NCBI RefSeq assembly: GCF_003205875.1
Contig: NZ_PUBZ01000147.1
Location: forward strand, 1-64,000
Source of the DNA: Herpetosiphon llansteffanensis
GTDB taxonomy: Bacteria > Chloroflexota > Chloroflexia > Chloroflexales > Herpetosiphonaceae
Length of the DNA stretch: 64,000 nt
Direction of reading: 5' to 3'
This document shows, piece after piece, positions 1 through 8,341 of this stretch. Position 1 is the stretch's first letter. Each line of letters opens with the position of its first letter. Both the position numbers and the translations under genes were made by a program. The notes beneath the pieces were generated by a model that was not told the origin of the DNA, did not search any database, and was given only the letters and a program-made list of their open reading frames with translations.

Positions 1-52
1 CCTCGATCCCCAACCCCTAAATCCTATGTTCTTTGCTCTATGTTCTATGTTC
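1..52. repeat. heptanucleotide repeat array, left end cut by window
   Basis: Tandem degenerate 7-base units of the ctatgtt / ctatgct type, preceded by a gatcccc unit. The same families recur in many other gaps of this window. The array runs to a few bases before pxpC and gives the longest open frame a false N-terminal extension. Confidence 0.8.
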
Positions 53-76
53 TTCCCTTCGCTTATACTTAGGCCT

Positions 77-1015
77 ATGTTGACGATTCGCCAAACAAGC
101 ATGTTGATAACCTTGCAGGATTCGGGGCGTACTGGGCTGCGGCATTGGGGCGTGCCTGCCAGCGGTGCACTCGATTGGCTGGCACATGGCCTTGCTAGTC
201 GCTTGGTCGGGAATGCAGCCGAGCTGGCGAGCCTCGAAATAACTGGCGCAGGCGCACGGCTGTATTTCAGCGAATTAACAATCATTGCCTTGGTTGGTGC
301 CGATTTAGGCGCAGAACTTGATGGCCAGCCAATTGCGCTTGGCCGAGCATGGTTGGTGCGGCCCAATAGCGAGTTATATTTTAGCCAACGCCGTAATGGC
401 GCACGCTGCTATCTGGCAATTGCTGGTGGCTTCAACATTACGCCACAACTTGGCTCGCAAAGCTGTTTGCTTGGCGCACCATGGTCGGGCCATTTAGCGC
501 AACCATTGAAAATCGGCGATCAATTAAGCTATAACCAACCAGATCTAAGTCTTGCAGGCCGCAGTTTGGACACAATGTCCAGCAGCACAAACCAAACTTC
601 AATTCGCTATCTACCCAATCGCCAGCTAGCTAGCAAGCTTCAGCGTCATTTTCAAGCAGAAACGTGGTGCATTAGCAGCAAAAGCAATCGGATGGGCTAT
701 CGGTGCGAAGGCCAAGCATTAGCAGCCCCAGCCAATGCAGTGCGTTCGTTTGGGGTGGTATCAGGCACGATTCAGCTGCCCCCAGATGGTCAGCCGATTG
801 TGCTTTTGGCCGATGCCCAGACCACTGGCGGCTATCCGGTGCTTGGGGTCGTGATTCGGGCCGATTTGCCTAAACTCGCTCAGCGCTTGCCTTCCGAGCA
901 TTTGCAATTTCAGCCGATTGGGCTTACACTAGCCGAACGCGCTTTTGCAGAACAACTTAATCTCCTCAAAACCAACTTCACGCCAGAACCAGACTTCATG
1001 GTTGCCCAAATCTAG
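77..1015 (+). CDS. pxpC: 5-oxoprolinase subunit C / KipA-type carboxyltransferase-like protein
   Basis: Subunit of the prokaryotic ATP-dependent 5-oxoprolinase (PxpABC), which opens 5-oxo-L-proline to glutamate in the cytoplasm. The protein is about 312 residues. It shows the AHS2/KipA family hallmarks: an N-terminal QDSGRTGLRHWGVPASGALD segment, then a SNRMGYRCEG segment and a C-terminal QTTGGYPVLGVV segment. An open frame extends 17 codons further upstream, but that part is translated heptamer repeat, so the ATG at 77 is preferred. The other two subunits lie at 17.6 kb (pxpB) and 30.1 kb (pxpA), not next to this gene, which is unusual because pxp genes are normally clustered. The old annotation for this family is allophanate hydrolase subunit 2 or kinase-inhibitor KipA. 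Confidence 0.85.
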   Translation: MLTIRQTSMLITLQDSGRTGLRHWGVPASGALDWLAHGLASRLVGNAAELASLEITGAGARLYFSELTIIALVGADLGAELDGQPIALGRAWLVRPNSELYFSQRRNGARCYLAIAGGFNITPQLGSQSCLLGAPWSGHLAQPLKIGDQLSYNQPDLSLAGRSLDTMSSSTNQTSIRYLPNRQLASKLQRHFQAETWCISSKSNRMGYRCEGQALAAPANAVRSFGVVSGTIQLPPDGQPIVLLADAQTTGGYPVLGVVIRADLPKLAQRLPSEHLQFQPIGLTLAERAFAEQLNLLKTNFTPEPDFMVAQI

Positions 1016-1083
1016 CTTACCCCCAAGGTACTAGGCAGCTATCCCCCAAAAAGATTGTGCAAAAAGAAACAATAGCCCTAAAA

Positions 1084-1300
1084 TGTGGGTAAGTGTGGGA
1101 TAATGTGGGATAACTTTTTGGAATTTGTCAAATTAATTGTTTTTCCACAGCCATAATAACACAAATGTTCCAAATAATTATTAAACCCACTTGTTAATAA
1201 AAACACATGTTCTGAATACTATCCCCAAATTGCTTCAGTTACCCCCAAAAATGTGGATAACCATGTGGGATATGTGGGAAACTTGGGATATGTGGGATAT
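1084..1300. other. DnaA-box-like cluster I (candidate origin element)
   Basis: An intergenic stretch dense in TGTGGATAA-like 9-mers. It has one exact box at 1252-1260, near matches TGTGGGTAA at 1084 and TTTTCCACA at 1141, and several ten-mers of the form TGTGGGATAA (1094, 1104) and TGTGGGATA (from 1264 on). Boxes occur on both strands. The spacing is short and partly regular. A second cluster lies at 3.2-3.6 kb beyond pyrD and the nuclease gene. DnaA boxes (TTATNCACA) are the established recognition sequence of the initiator DnaA; dnaA itself is not in this window. Confidence 0.55.
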
Positions 1301-1301
1301 G

Positions 1302-1330
1302 TTCATGGCCCGCAAATGATTGTGTATAAT
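1302..1330 (+). promoter_or_regulatory. probable sigma-70 promoter of pyrD
   Basis: A perfect TATAAT at 1325-1330 lies 51 bases before the pyrD ATG. A weak -35 (TTCATG, 1302-1307) stands at 17-base spacing. It abuts the DnaA-box-like cluster. Confidence 0.5.
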
Positions 1331-1380
1331 CGCCAAGGCAAGCGAGTGTCGCTGCTATTCGCATCTATTTGAGGCTTTTT

Positions 1381-2451
1381 ATGCATATCTATCAGCTTGC
1401 AAAAGCGTTATTATTTCGTTTAGCCCCAGAAAAAGCTCATCGAATCACCACTGCTGGGCTTGATTTAGCCACCTATTTACCATTTTCCGCAAATTTATTC
1501 CGTTCATTTCATCACAATGATTCAATCCTTAAAACAAATTTGTGTGGGTTAACGTTCAATAATCCTGTTGGTTTAGCTGCTGGTTTTGATAAAGATGGCA
1601 CACATATTCGTGGTATGCGCCAATTGGGCTTTGGTTTTTTGGAATTAGGTACAGTTACGCCTAAAGCACAAGCTGGCAACGAACAGCCACGTTTATTTCG
1701 TTTAATTGAAGATCAGGCATTAATTAACCGGATGGGATTTAATAATGCAGGAATTGAAGCATTGGCTCTACGTTTAGCCAAACAGCCGCGTTTAATTCCA
1801 CTGGGGATTAATCTCGGCAAAAATAAAAATACCCCAAATGAACAAGCTGCTGATGATTATCGCCAAGGAATTAATCTGCTTGGTGAATATGCCGATTATC
1901 TTGTGATCAATATTTCTTCGCCCAATACGCCAGGCTTACGTGAACTTAGTCGGCGCGAACCATTAACCAAATTATTGCAGGTTGTGCAAACTGCGCGCCA
2001 ACAATTACGTCATCAAGCGCCATTGTTCGTTAAACTTTCGCCCGATGAAGATCGCGCAGGCTTAGATGCAGCGCTTGGCGCGGCGCTCGATGCAGGCGTT
2101 GACGGCATTATCGCCACCAATACAACCGTAAGTCGTGCAGGCCTACGCTCGGCGAAGCAAAACGAAACTGGCGGATTAAGCGGTGCGCCGCTCAAAACCA
2201 AAGCCTTGGAAACCCTCAAATATATCTATCAAACAACCAACGGCAAGATACCGTTGATTGGAGTTGGTGGCATTGCGAGTGGCCACGATGCTTACGAACG
2301 GATTTTGGCTGGCGCGAGCGCAATCCAACTCTATACCAGCCTAATTTATGCTGGGCCACAATTGGTTAGTAAAATCAACCGTGAACTGGCGGCACTGTTG
2401 CGGCGCGATGGCTTTAATTCAATTCAAGCAGCGGTTGGGGCAGCAGTTTAG
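1381..2451 (+). CDS. pyrD: dihydroorotate dehydrogenase, class 2 (quinone-dependent)
   Basis: Oxidises dihydroorotate to orotate in pyrimidine synthesis, passing electrons to quinone at the membrane. About 356 residues, the usual class 2 length, with the N-terminal amphipathic extension (residues 1-40) that class 1 enzymes lack. Visible motifs: GLAAGFDKDG (FMN/phosphate loop), LINRMGFNNAG, NISSPNTPGLRELSRREPL with the class 2 catalytic serine (Ser179/180), IIATNTTVSR, ETGGLSG and the C-terminal GVGGIASG and GASAIQLYTS phosphate-binding loops. A GAGG ribosome site at 1371-1374 favours ATG 1381 over the in-frame TTG at 1369. It is flanked by DnaA-box-like clusters on one side and by the nuclease gene on the other. 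Confidence 0.95.
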   Translation: MHIYQLAKALLFRLAPEKAHRITTAGLDLATYLPFSANLFRSFHHNDSILKTNLCGLTFNNPVGLAAGFDKDGTHIRGMRQLGFGFLELGTVTPKAQAGNEQPRLFRLIEDQALINRMGFNNAGIEALALRLAKQPRLIPLGINLGKNKNTPNEQAADDYRQGINLLGEYADYLVINISSPNTPGLRELSRREPLTKLLQVVQTARQQLRHQAPLFVKLSPDEDRAGLDAALGAALDAGVDGIIATNTTVSRAGLRSAKQNETGGLSGAPLKTKALETLKYIYQTTNGKIPLIGVGGIASGHDAYERILAGASAIQLYTSLIYAGPQLVSKINRELAALLRRDGFNSIQAAVGAAV

Positions 2452-2617
2452 CACTAGAGAGGTGAACATAACTCACCCATATGGCAAAACCAAGATGACA
2501 CCAGAGCATGACATAACTGGTTGCGCTGCTATAGGGGGCGTGGTAAGATGCAACGCAAGGGAGCGGCATTAATTCATAAGTATGCACCACGACGATGCAT
2601 AGAAAGGTTTCAGCGTT

Positions 2618-3154
2618 ATGGTTCGCGTCCAGGTTGATAGCATACGCTTTAGTCTACTCACACAACAACGGATTGTTGTCCTACGGGAGCTGAACAGCCG
2701 TCGCTATGTGACAATCTGGATCGGCCCGTTTGAAGCCGATGCAATTGCACTAGCCGTCCAAGGCCATGAGCCACCTCGCCCAATGACCCACGACCTGCTC
2801 TTGGCAACCGTCAAATCACTGGGTGGCACGATTCGCGAAGTTGTGGTTAGCGATTTCCGCGATAGCACCTTCTTCGCCCGCTTAGTAATCGATAACAATG
2901 GCCAAGCGATCGAGCTTGATTCACGTTCTAGCGATGCAATTGCCTTGGCAGTTCGCGCCGAAGCCCCTATTTTCGTGGCCGACCATGTGATGGACGAATT
3001 GGGCCATATGATGGACGACCAAGACGAAAGCGAAGATATTCCAACCACATCGGTTTCGCAGGCAGAGCCTGAGGCTGCCCCAACGACCGATGAAGAAGAG
3101 CTTTCGATCTTCCGCAAATTCATCGACTCAATCGATCCAGAATCTGATCAATAA
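2618..3154 (+). CDS. bifunctional nuclease family (DUF151/BFN) protein
   Basis: 178 residues. The BFN domain fills residues 1-135, with the family's RYVTIWIGPFEADAIAL and SSDAIALAVRAEAPIFV segments. Members of this family were reported in plants and bacteria with DNase/RNase activity; the physiological role in bacteria is uncertain. After the domain comes an acidic, low-complexity linker (about 135-160) and a short helical tail, LSIFRKFIDSIDP, of the type that often follows DUF151 domains. A rho-independent terminator follows at 3177. The gene stands alone between pyrD and the second DnaA-box-like cluster. Confidence 0.85.
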   Translation: MVRVQVDSIRFSLLTQQRIVVLRELNSRRYVTIWIGPFEADAIALAVQGHEPPRPMTHDLLLATVKSLGGTIREVVVSDFRDSTFFARLVIDNNGQAIELDSRSSDAIALAVRAEAPIFVADHVMDELGHMMDDQDESEDIPTTSVSQAEPEAAPTTDEEELSIFRKFIDSIDPESDQ

Positions 3155-3176
3155 GAAACCCTTACCCGCTCCTTTT

Positions 3177-3209
3177 GCCGTCACTGAAGCTTCAGTGGCG
3201 GCTTTTTTT
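3177..3209 (+). terminator. rho-independent terminator after the DUF151 gene
   Basis: A 13-base stem (3177-3189 with 3190-3202, one G.T pair) with almost no loop, directly followed by seven T. It lies 23 bases after the stop codon. Confidence 0.85.
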
Positions 3210-3230
3210 GGCCCAAATCGGGCCTGCATG

Positions 3231-3640
3231 TTATCCACAGATTTCCACAGCTATCCACAGGCTCATGCAGCGCTCATGTTATCCAGAGGTTTTCCACCGC
3301 GTTATCAGCAGCTTTTCCACAAACCATCCACGATCAGGATCTACTATATCTAGGGCCATGTATCTGCTGAATATCCTAGATATAGCGTTATCCCTGTTTA
3401 TTCGCTAGTTATCCCCAAAATTATCCACAAATTGGGGATAACTAGCCCTTTGCTGTGGAAAACTAGCCAACATGTGGACAAGCATGGGGAAACCATGTTG
3501 GCAGATCGTGCACAAGAATCCACAGCATGAGGCTATCCCCAAAAGCATGGGGAACATGGGGAAACTCTTCCACGATCTATCCCGATCAAATATGGCGCAT
3601 TAGAAGAGCATGAAACGCGATCTTTCCACAAATCCACATG
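3231..3640. other. DnaA-box-like cluster II (candidate origin element)
   Basis: About 400 bases without a gene, with exact TTATCCACA at 3231-3239 and 3421-3429 and many one- or two-mismatch boxes: TTATCCAGA (3279), TTTTCCACA (3313), TTATCCCTG (3388), TTATCCCCA (3409), TGTGGAAAA (3454), TGTGGACAA (3473) and TTTCCACA near 3623. Boxes occur on both strands. An A/T-rich tract (about 3669-3686 and 3775-3860) follows, as expected for a duplex unwinding element. Together with cluster I this is the expected layout of a bacterial oriC. An alternative is a DnaA-titrating locus. Confidence 0.6.
3344..3385. repeat. 11-base perfect inverted repeat inside DnaA-box cluster II
   Basis: CTATATCTAGG at 3344-3354 and its exact complement at 3375-3385, with a 20-base spacer. 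There is no T-tract, so it is not a terminator. It could be an operator or a structural element of the candidate origin. Confidence 0.7.
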
Positions 3641-3683
3641 CTCTACTGTTAACGTCTATTTCATGATCCTAATTAAATAATAT

Positions 3684-3701
3684 ATTGGGGAAATCCCCAA
3701 T
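3684..3701. repeat. short palindrome next to A/T-rich tract
   Basis: ATTGGGGA and TCCCCAAT are separated by two bases, immediately after an A/T-only run of about 18 bases. The half-site GGGGA/TCCCC also recurs in cluster II as variant DnaA-like boxes. Confidence 0.5.
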
Positions 3702-3898
3702 GCTACGCATTGGATTAAGCCCAACAGAAAAAACGCAACTGAAGATTCAAATCAACAACATCAACCTAGCTCAATTCATAATTTTTCGGCTTTATCTATA
3801 TATTTAGATGCTTATTTGCCTGTATTTAATCTGTGTAAATGCTTTTTAAAGTATGCTAGGATGTAGTTAGCCATTTCTAGTGAAGACGGAGCTTTGTT

Positions 3899-4495
3899 AT
3901 GTCTGACGAGCAGCGAGCCACGATTCGGATTTTATTGGCCGAAGATAACGAACTTGTGGCCTTAACCATGGAAGAATATCTGACCGATTTGGGCTATCAG
4001 GTTGTAGGTGTTGCCCGCACCGGAACCCAAGCCTTGGAACTGGCGCGCCAATTAGACCCAGATATGGCGATTCTTGATGTGAAGTTGCCAGAATTGGAAG
4101 GAACCGAGGTTGCCGCACGGCTGTATGCTGAGCGTCCAATGCCGATTGTGATGGTTACCGCGTTTACCGACCGCGACACAATTCGCAAAGCTGAACGCGC
4201 TGGGGCCTTGGGATATTTAGTCAAACCAGTAACGATGGAAGCTCTAACGCCAGCGATCGATATTGCTTTAGCGCGGTTTGCCGAAATTCGGGCCTTGCGC
4301 CAAGAAGTCGATGCCTTGCACGAATCGCTGGAAGCACGCAAATTGATTGAACGAGCCAAGGGTATTTTGATGCAGCGCTTGAATATTAGCGAACACGATG
4401 CCTATGAGCGTTTGCGCCATCGTGCTCGTGAAAAACGGGTTAAACTCAAAGATGTAGCCCAAACTATTATCGATGCTGAAGCCTTGCTCTCATAA
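3899..4495 (+). CDS. ANTAR-domain response regulator (AmiR/NasT type)
   Basis: 198 residues. An N-terminal CheY-like receiver (about 6-122) has the acidic pair AEDNE, the phospho-acceptor Asp60 in LDVKLPE, the Thr of MVTAF and Lys of VKPV. A short coiled segment follows, then a C-terminal ANTAR domain (about 135-195) with the LIERAKGILMQRLNISEHDA signature. ANTAR domains bind paired hexaloop RNA hairpins and cause transcription antitermination. No cognate histidine kinase is adjacent, and no obvious ANTAR target pair was recognised nearby. Start ATG 3899, following a long A/T-rich leader. The gene is monocistronic. Confidence 0.9.
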   Translation: MSDEQRATIRILLAEDNELVALTMEEYLTDLGYQVVGVARTGTQALELARQLDPDMAILDVKLPELEGTEVAARLYAERPMPIVMVTAFTDRDTIRKAERAGALGYLVKPVTMEALTPAIDIALARFAEIRALRQEVDALHESLEARKLIERAKGILMQRLNISEHDAYERLRHRAREKRVKLKDVAQTIIDAEALLS

Positions 4496-4555
4496 TTGCC
4501 CCAGCATTGTTGTTGTTGTTTGAATTTGGTCTTTTTGCGCTATTCAACTAGGTTT

Positions 4556-4589
4556 GAAGCGCCCTTGTTGGAATAAACAAAGGCGCTTC
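4556..4589. terminator. hairpin between converging genes
   Basis: Fourteen-base near-perfect stem (gaagcg... with ...cgcttc) between the 3' ends of the ANTAR regulator and the minus-strand membrane protein gene. It lacks a good T-tract on either strand, so its activity as a terminator is inferred from position. Confidence 0.45.
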
Positions 4590-4595
4590 AAGCGA

Positions 4596-5048
4596 TTAAT
4601 CGAGCACAACCACGGTGGGGTTTTGCTGATGAATTTTGACCTGAACTGTATCGCCAGCATCGGGAGCCTTGAGCAGCTCGAGGAAGGGATAGATTTTGAG
4701 CGTGGTTTGTTCGAGTTGTAATTCAAGCTCAAATTCGAAAATCCGGCGGCCATACGTGCCACGCAACCAACCGGTTGGCGTTGCGCTCAGCACCTTTGCG
4801 GTTTGAATTTGGCCGTTGAGCTTGGCCTCGCGTTCTGCTGGTGGGCTGTATAAGTGCATTCCATGGCGAATTGCCTTGAATATCAAACCTGCAATCAGAG
4901 CTAGCAGCAGCGTCATAGTGAGGCCAAGCGAAAAGCCCGCCATTTGGGCCGCGCCGACTGCGGGAATAAAAAGCGAAATCGCGAGCACTAACAACACTAC
5001 ATCAACCCACAAGCCGCGTAGGCGTTTGGCAACTGGCATAAATAGCAT
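4596..5048 (-). CDS. hypothetical membrane protein
   Basis: 150 residues; family not recognised. Two predicted membrane helices (about residues 14-35 and 40-60) are followed by a roughly 75-residue soluble domain rich in beta-strand patterns (GYGRRIFEFELELQLE-like alternation), reminiscent of DUF3592-type domains that follow membrane anchors. It probably sits in the cytoplasmic membrane with the C-terminal domain on one face. It converges with the ANTAR regulator. Nothing in the neighbourhood indicates its role. Confidence 0.7.
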   Translation of the reverse strand: MLFMPVAKRLRGLWVDVVLLVLAISLFIPAVGAAQMAGFSLGLTMTLLLALIAGLIFKAIRHGMHLYSPPAEREAKLNGQIQTAKVLSATPTGWLRGTYGRRIFEFELELQLEQTTLKIYPFLELLKAPDAGDTVQVKIHQQNPTVVVLD

Positions 5049-5235
5049 TCCTCAGCATTTAAATTTGCTTCATTTGCGATAGTGTAGCTGATTCTGCATT
5101 GTTTGAGGGAACCACAGGGGCTAAAAACCACCTGTGATTCCTAGATTGTTGTTATGCTTTAACCATCAACTTCGTGCTCTTCGTGTCCTTCGTGGTTCCG
5201 TGGCTCTGATGCCAAACGCTGTTTGTGCAATTGAT

Positions 5236-6270
5236 TTATTGGCAGCTTGTAGCTAGGGCTTGGTTAATCACGGCAGGGCTTTGTTCAAGCGCTTCCAGCG
5301 CAAAACGTTGGATTTGCCAAGGCTGATCTGGCTCGGTGTTATTGCGATGCAGGGTCACACAGCCCACTTCAAATTGCAATTGCCCGGTTTTATCGGTGCT
5401 AAACCAAACCAGATTGGTCGAATAATAAATATTGCCAGCGCCAGCATCGCTTAAGGCTTGCGGGTTGATCAAGGCTTGGTTGAACTGTTTGGAATCAAAT
5501 TGTTGACTCCAAGCCGCCACATCGCTGGCTGGTTGCTCGCGCCAATAGCTGAATGCTTGGGCATAATCTGCTTGATTGAGCGCATTCGTGTAGAGCGTGA
5601 GCAATTGTTCTGGGGTTTGGGCTGCGCTTGGTGGGCTGGTTGCTGGGCAAATTTGGCCAATGCGCTGGCTCAGGGTTTGTAGATCGTTGACCAGCTCGAA
5701 TTGGCTGCCGCGAATTTGCCATGGCTCGCTTGGGCCATTGATATTAACTCGATGCAAATCGTAGCAACCAACAAAATATTGCCAACCTGCTTGGCGATCG
5801 TAGGCAATTAAGGCAGTTGCAACCCGCGCATGTTGGTTGCCAGCTCCTACATCAATCACAACATTGGGATTGACCAACACATCGACGCTGAGCGTTTGCT
5901 CGTAGCCTTGCTCGAATTGATCAAACGGCATTGGCTCAAGCTCAAAATAGCCATAGGCGCGTTGATATTCGGCCCGATTGACGGCGTTGTAAAAACTGGC
6001 CAACAAGCTCAATGGGCTTTGCTGATCGTCGAAAACAGCTACATTTGCTTTGCTTGGTGGTGCTGGTTCGGTAACGACAACCGCAGTTTCCCCCACTGCA
6101 GGAGCGACAGCAGCTTGGGTTGGGATTGGCTGAGTTGGCTCGCTGCTGGCAGCAGGAATACTGGCGGTTGCTTGTTCTGGCAGGGGTTGTATCGGTGTGG
6201 GGGTGCTATTGCTACAGGCCGTCAGCAATACAACTCCCAAAATAATCATCAGACGTGAATAACGATGCAC
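5236..6270 (-). CDS. lipoprotein with two copies of an approximately 120-residue domain
   Basis: 344 residues. A signal peptide ends in a lipobox (LLTAC, Cys19), followed by a Pro/Thr/Ser/Ala-rich linker to about residue 75. Two related domains follow: one starting SPLSLLASFYNAVNRAEYQRA, one starting TPEQLLTLYTNALNQADYAQA. Each continues with an aspartate/glycine DAGAGN segment, a VGC(Y/V)xLHR strand and a PWQI motif, and each ends with a cysteine (IC, SC) that could pair with the earlier VGC cysteine. The fold pattern is like the NTF2-like/DUF4878 type, but no named family is certain. Secreted and membrane-anchored; function unknown. Confidence 0.75.
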   Translation of the reverse strand: MHRYSRLMIILGVVLLTACSNSTPTPIQPLPEQATASIPAASSEPTQPIPTQAAVAPAVGETAVVVTEPAPPSKANVAVFDDQQSPLSLLASFYNAVNRAEYQRAYGYFELEPMPFDQFEQGYEQTLSVDVLVNPNVVIDVGAGNQHARVATALIAYDRQAGWQYFVGCYDLHRVNINGPSEPWQIRGSQFELVNDLQTLSQRIGQICPATSPPSAAQTPEQLLTLYTNALNQADYAQAFSYWREQPASDVAAWSQQFDSKQFNQALINPQALSDAGAGNIYYSTNLVWFSTDKTGQLQFEVGCVTLHRNNTEPDQPWQIQRFALEALEQSPAVINQALATSCQ

Positions 6271-6353
6271 GATGGCCTCCTTTCATCGTGCAGTATACGC
6301 CGCCTGCGATTCGTTCGGGGTGAGATTGCTATGATGCTATGCTGATAGAGTGA

Positions 6354-6797
6354 TTATGCTTCGACTAAACGCATAATGATTTCGCCATCTTCAAATTCGC
6401 CGGTTGCCTCGAAGCCAACTTTTTGATAGAGCTTTTCGGCAACCGCATTGCCAGGCACATAACTCAGGCGAATTTCGCTGCGATACGATTTATGTTTGAG
6501 ATGATCAATTACTGCCAGCAGCGCTGGTTTAGAATAGCCCTTGCCTTGGTGTTCAGCGCCAATCATAAAGCGAATAATCCAATCGTGGCCTGTTTCGGGA
6601 TCGCGACCCATCAGCACAAAGCCCACCAAATCGGTATCCGCATAAATCGCCCGTGGCTCCCAATCGGGGTGAACATAGGCTTCGGCGACCGAAAACATAT
6701 TTTGGGCCACAAATTGAGTTTGATCGTCGCGCACTTTGAGTTTAAGTACAGGCCGAAAGTTTTCCTCGGTAATTGGTTCTAAGCGAATCGTCGCCAT
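6354..6797 (-). CDS. GNAT-family N-acetyltransferase
   Basis: 147 residues. It resembles the small spermine/spermidine acetyltransferase group (BltD/PaiA-like) in its opening IRLEPITEENF and in the acetyl-CoA pyrophosphate loop HQGKGYSKPALLAVIDHL (motif A). Motif B follows with RLSYVPGNAVAEKLYQKVGFE. The substrate is not determined from sequence. The ATG at 6797 has an AGGAG site seven bases upstream. The 15 codons further upstream in the open frame run into repeat sequence and are excluded. Confidence 0.85.
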   Translation of the reverse strand: MATIRLEPITEENFRPVLKLKVRDDQTQFVAQNMFSVAEAYVHPDWEPRAIYADTDLVGFVLMGRDPETGHDWIIRFMIGAEHQGKGYSKPALLAVIDHLKHKSYRSEIRLSYVPGNAVAEKLYQKVGFEATGEFEDGEIIMRLVEA

Positions 6798-6814
6798 GCT
6801 AAAACTCCTGTTCC

Positions 6815-7112
6815 AAATTATGAAGGATGAAGCCAAAAGCAAAAGTCAAAAGTCAAAAGCCAATGTTGAGCCACGAATTGCACGAATGCTTATTTTTAGC
6901 CACAGATTCGTATGATTATGTTCTCCTAGCCCAAAGCCAATAGCCCATAGCCCTCACTTCTCTGCGCCTCTGCGTTAAAGAGAATGTCTTTTAGCCACAG
7001 ATTGGCACAGATTCGTATGATTATGTTCTCCTAGCCCAAAGCCCATAGCCCATAGCCCTCACTTTTCTGCGCCTCTGCGTTAAAGCAAAATCCCAAAGCC
7101 AAGAGCCAAAGG
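6815..7112. repeat. intergenic mosaic of short repeat families
   Basis: Holds tandem 7-base aagtcaa units, a 'tagccacagattggcacagatt' type segment and a 'ctctgcgcctctgcgttaa' type segment. A roughly 60-base block (gattcgtatgattatgttct to cccatagcc) occurs twice, near 6908 and 7011. The same families recur at 17.1, 40.0 and 53.1 kb. Confidence 0.8.
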
Positions 7113-7115
7113 CTT

Positions 7116-7152
7116 AAAAAAAAGCGATGAAGGTTGGTGGGCCTTCATCGCT
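7116..7152 (-). terminator. rho-independent terminator of the AIM24 gene
   Basis: An 11-base perfect stem (7123-7133 with 7142-7152) is followed on the minus strand by a run of seven or more T. It lies directly after the stop codon at 7170. Confidence 0.9.
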
Positions 7153-7169
7153 GGAACCGTGCTGCTAAT

Positions 7170-8123
7170 TTAGTCGCCGCCAAGCAGGCTGCCGATGATG
7201 TTGCCACCAGCGCTGCCGCCGCCACTAGCTGGCATATATTCGGCCAGTTTCTTGGCAACGTTCATGACTGGCATGGTTTGCAGCCAAATTTTGCCGGGGC
7301 CGCGTAGGGTTGCAAGGAACAAACCTTCGCCACCAAACAGCATGTTCTTGAAGCCGCGCACCATTTCAATATCGAATTGGACGCTTGGCTCGTACATCGC
7401 CACGTGGCCAGTATCGACCTTCATCACTTGGCCTGGTTGCAAGTAGTATTCAACTACTTCGCCATCAAGCTCAGCAAAAACTACGCCTGGGCCGGTGGCT
7501 CGTTGCATAATAAAGCCTTCGCCACCAAACAAGCCTGCGCCTAATTTGCGGCGGAAGTGAATATCAAGCTGAACCGATTTTTCGGCACACATAAACGAGT
7601 CTTTTTGCATGATGATTTCTTGGCCAGGTGCGAGATGCAATGGCACAACCTTGCCAGGCATTTCGCTGGCAAACCCGATCAAGCCAGTGCCACCAGCAAC
7701 CGTGAAATCGACGATGAACAACGATTCGCCAGAGAAGGCGCGTTTGAACATCTTGCCGATGCCACCACCAGAGTTGGTGTTCATCTGCACGTTGCCGCTC
7801 ATCCACGACATGCCGCCACTTTCCGAGAAGATCATTTGGCCTGGATCAAGTTCGATGATCACCGCTTGCAGCACAGAGCCAATCACTTTGTAGCGCAAAC
7901 CAGTGGTCATGCCACGGCCACTCAAAGCAACTTGTGGTTCGGGCAAATCAAGTGGGCGACCTGGTTCGCTGGCCACGGTGTATGCACCTTCTGGGGGTGC
8001 GCCATAGTTTGGCTGCGGTGGTGGCGGTGGATAGCCACCTTGTGGTTGATTGTAGTTGGGCTGGTTTGGAATTGGTTGACCCGTTTGGGGATCAAATTTA
8101 GGCCGATAGTCGTTCTCAGACAT
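7170..8123 (-). CDS. AIM24/TIGR00266-family protein
   Basis: 317 residues. The N-terminal 60 residues are low complexity, rich in Pro, Gln, Asn and Tyr ([10 protein letters not shown]). The AIM24 domain (about 85-300) then shows repeated beta-strand motifs ending in Gly: [74 protein letters not shown]. Related to yeast AIM24 and bacterial YjgA-like proteins of unknown biochemical function. The ATG at 8123 has a GAGGAG site directly upstream. The open frame extends 30 more codons without support. A terminator follows. Confidence 0.85.
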   Translation of the reverse strand: MSENDYRPKFDPQTGQPIPNQPNYNQPQGGYPPPPPQPNYGAPPEGAYTVASEPGRPLDLPEPQVALSGRGMTTGLRYKVIGSVLQAVIIELDPGQMIFSESGGMSWMSGNVQMNTNSGGGIGKMFKRAFSGESLFIVDFTVAGGTGLIGFASEMPGKVVPLHLAPGQEIIMQKDSFMCAEKSVQLDIHFRRKLGAGLFGGEGFIMQRATGPGVVFAELDGEVVEYYLQPGQVMKVDTGHVAMYEPSVQFDIEMVRGFKNMLFGGEGLFLATLRGPGKIWLQTMPVMNVAKKLAEYMPASGGGSAGGNIIGSLLGGD

Positions 8124-8341
8124 CACACGCTCCTCAATGCTAGCACAAAAAAGTGCAACACGATAGGTAAATTCATTGTACAACCTTCGTCTAGTACGTT
8201 CGGGTTTGGCCAAAGGTTGCTAGCTTGGTTACTGGTCTAGGTGGCAATTGCCATGCCTTGAGTAATCAGCCGCTTGCCGCTAAAGCTTAATCACGCAAAC
8301 TATTGTAAGATAGCACGCAAATCTGAGAGAAGGAGCTTGCA

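Noticed and set aside
1369-1380. TTG start for pyrD
   Set aside because: The GAGG ribosome site lies between TTG 1369 and ATG 1381, so the ATG is the functional start.
2013-2219. Open frame on the minus strand inside pyrD
   Set aside because: It lies wholly within a clear pyrD frame and has no recognisable motif; many similar shadows exist opposite real genes.
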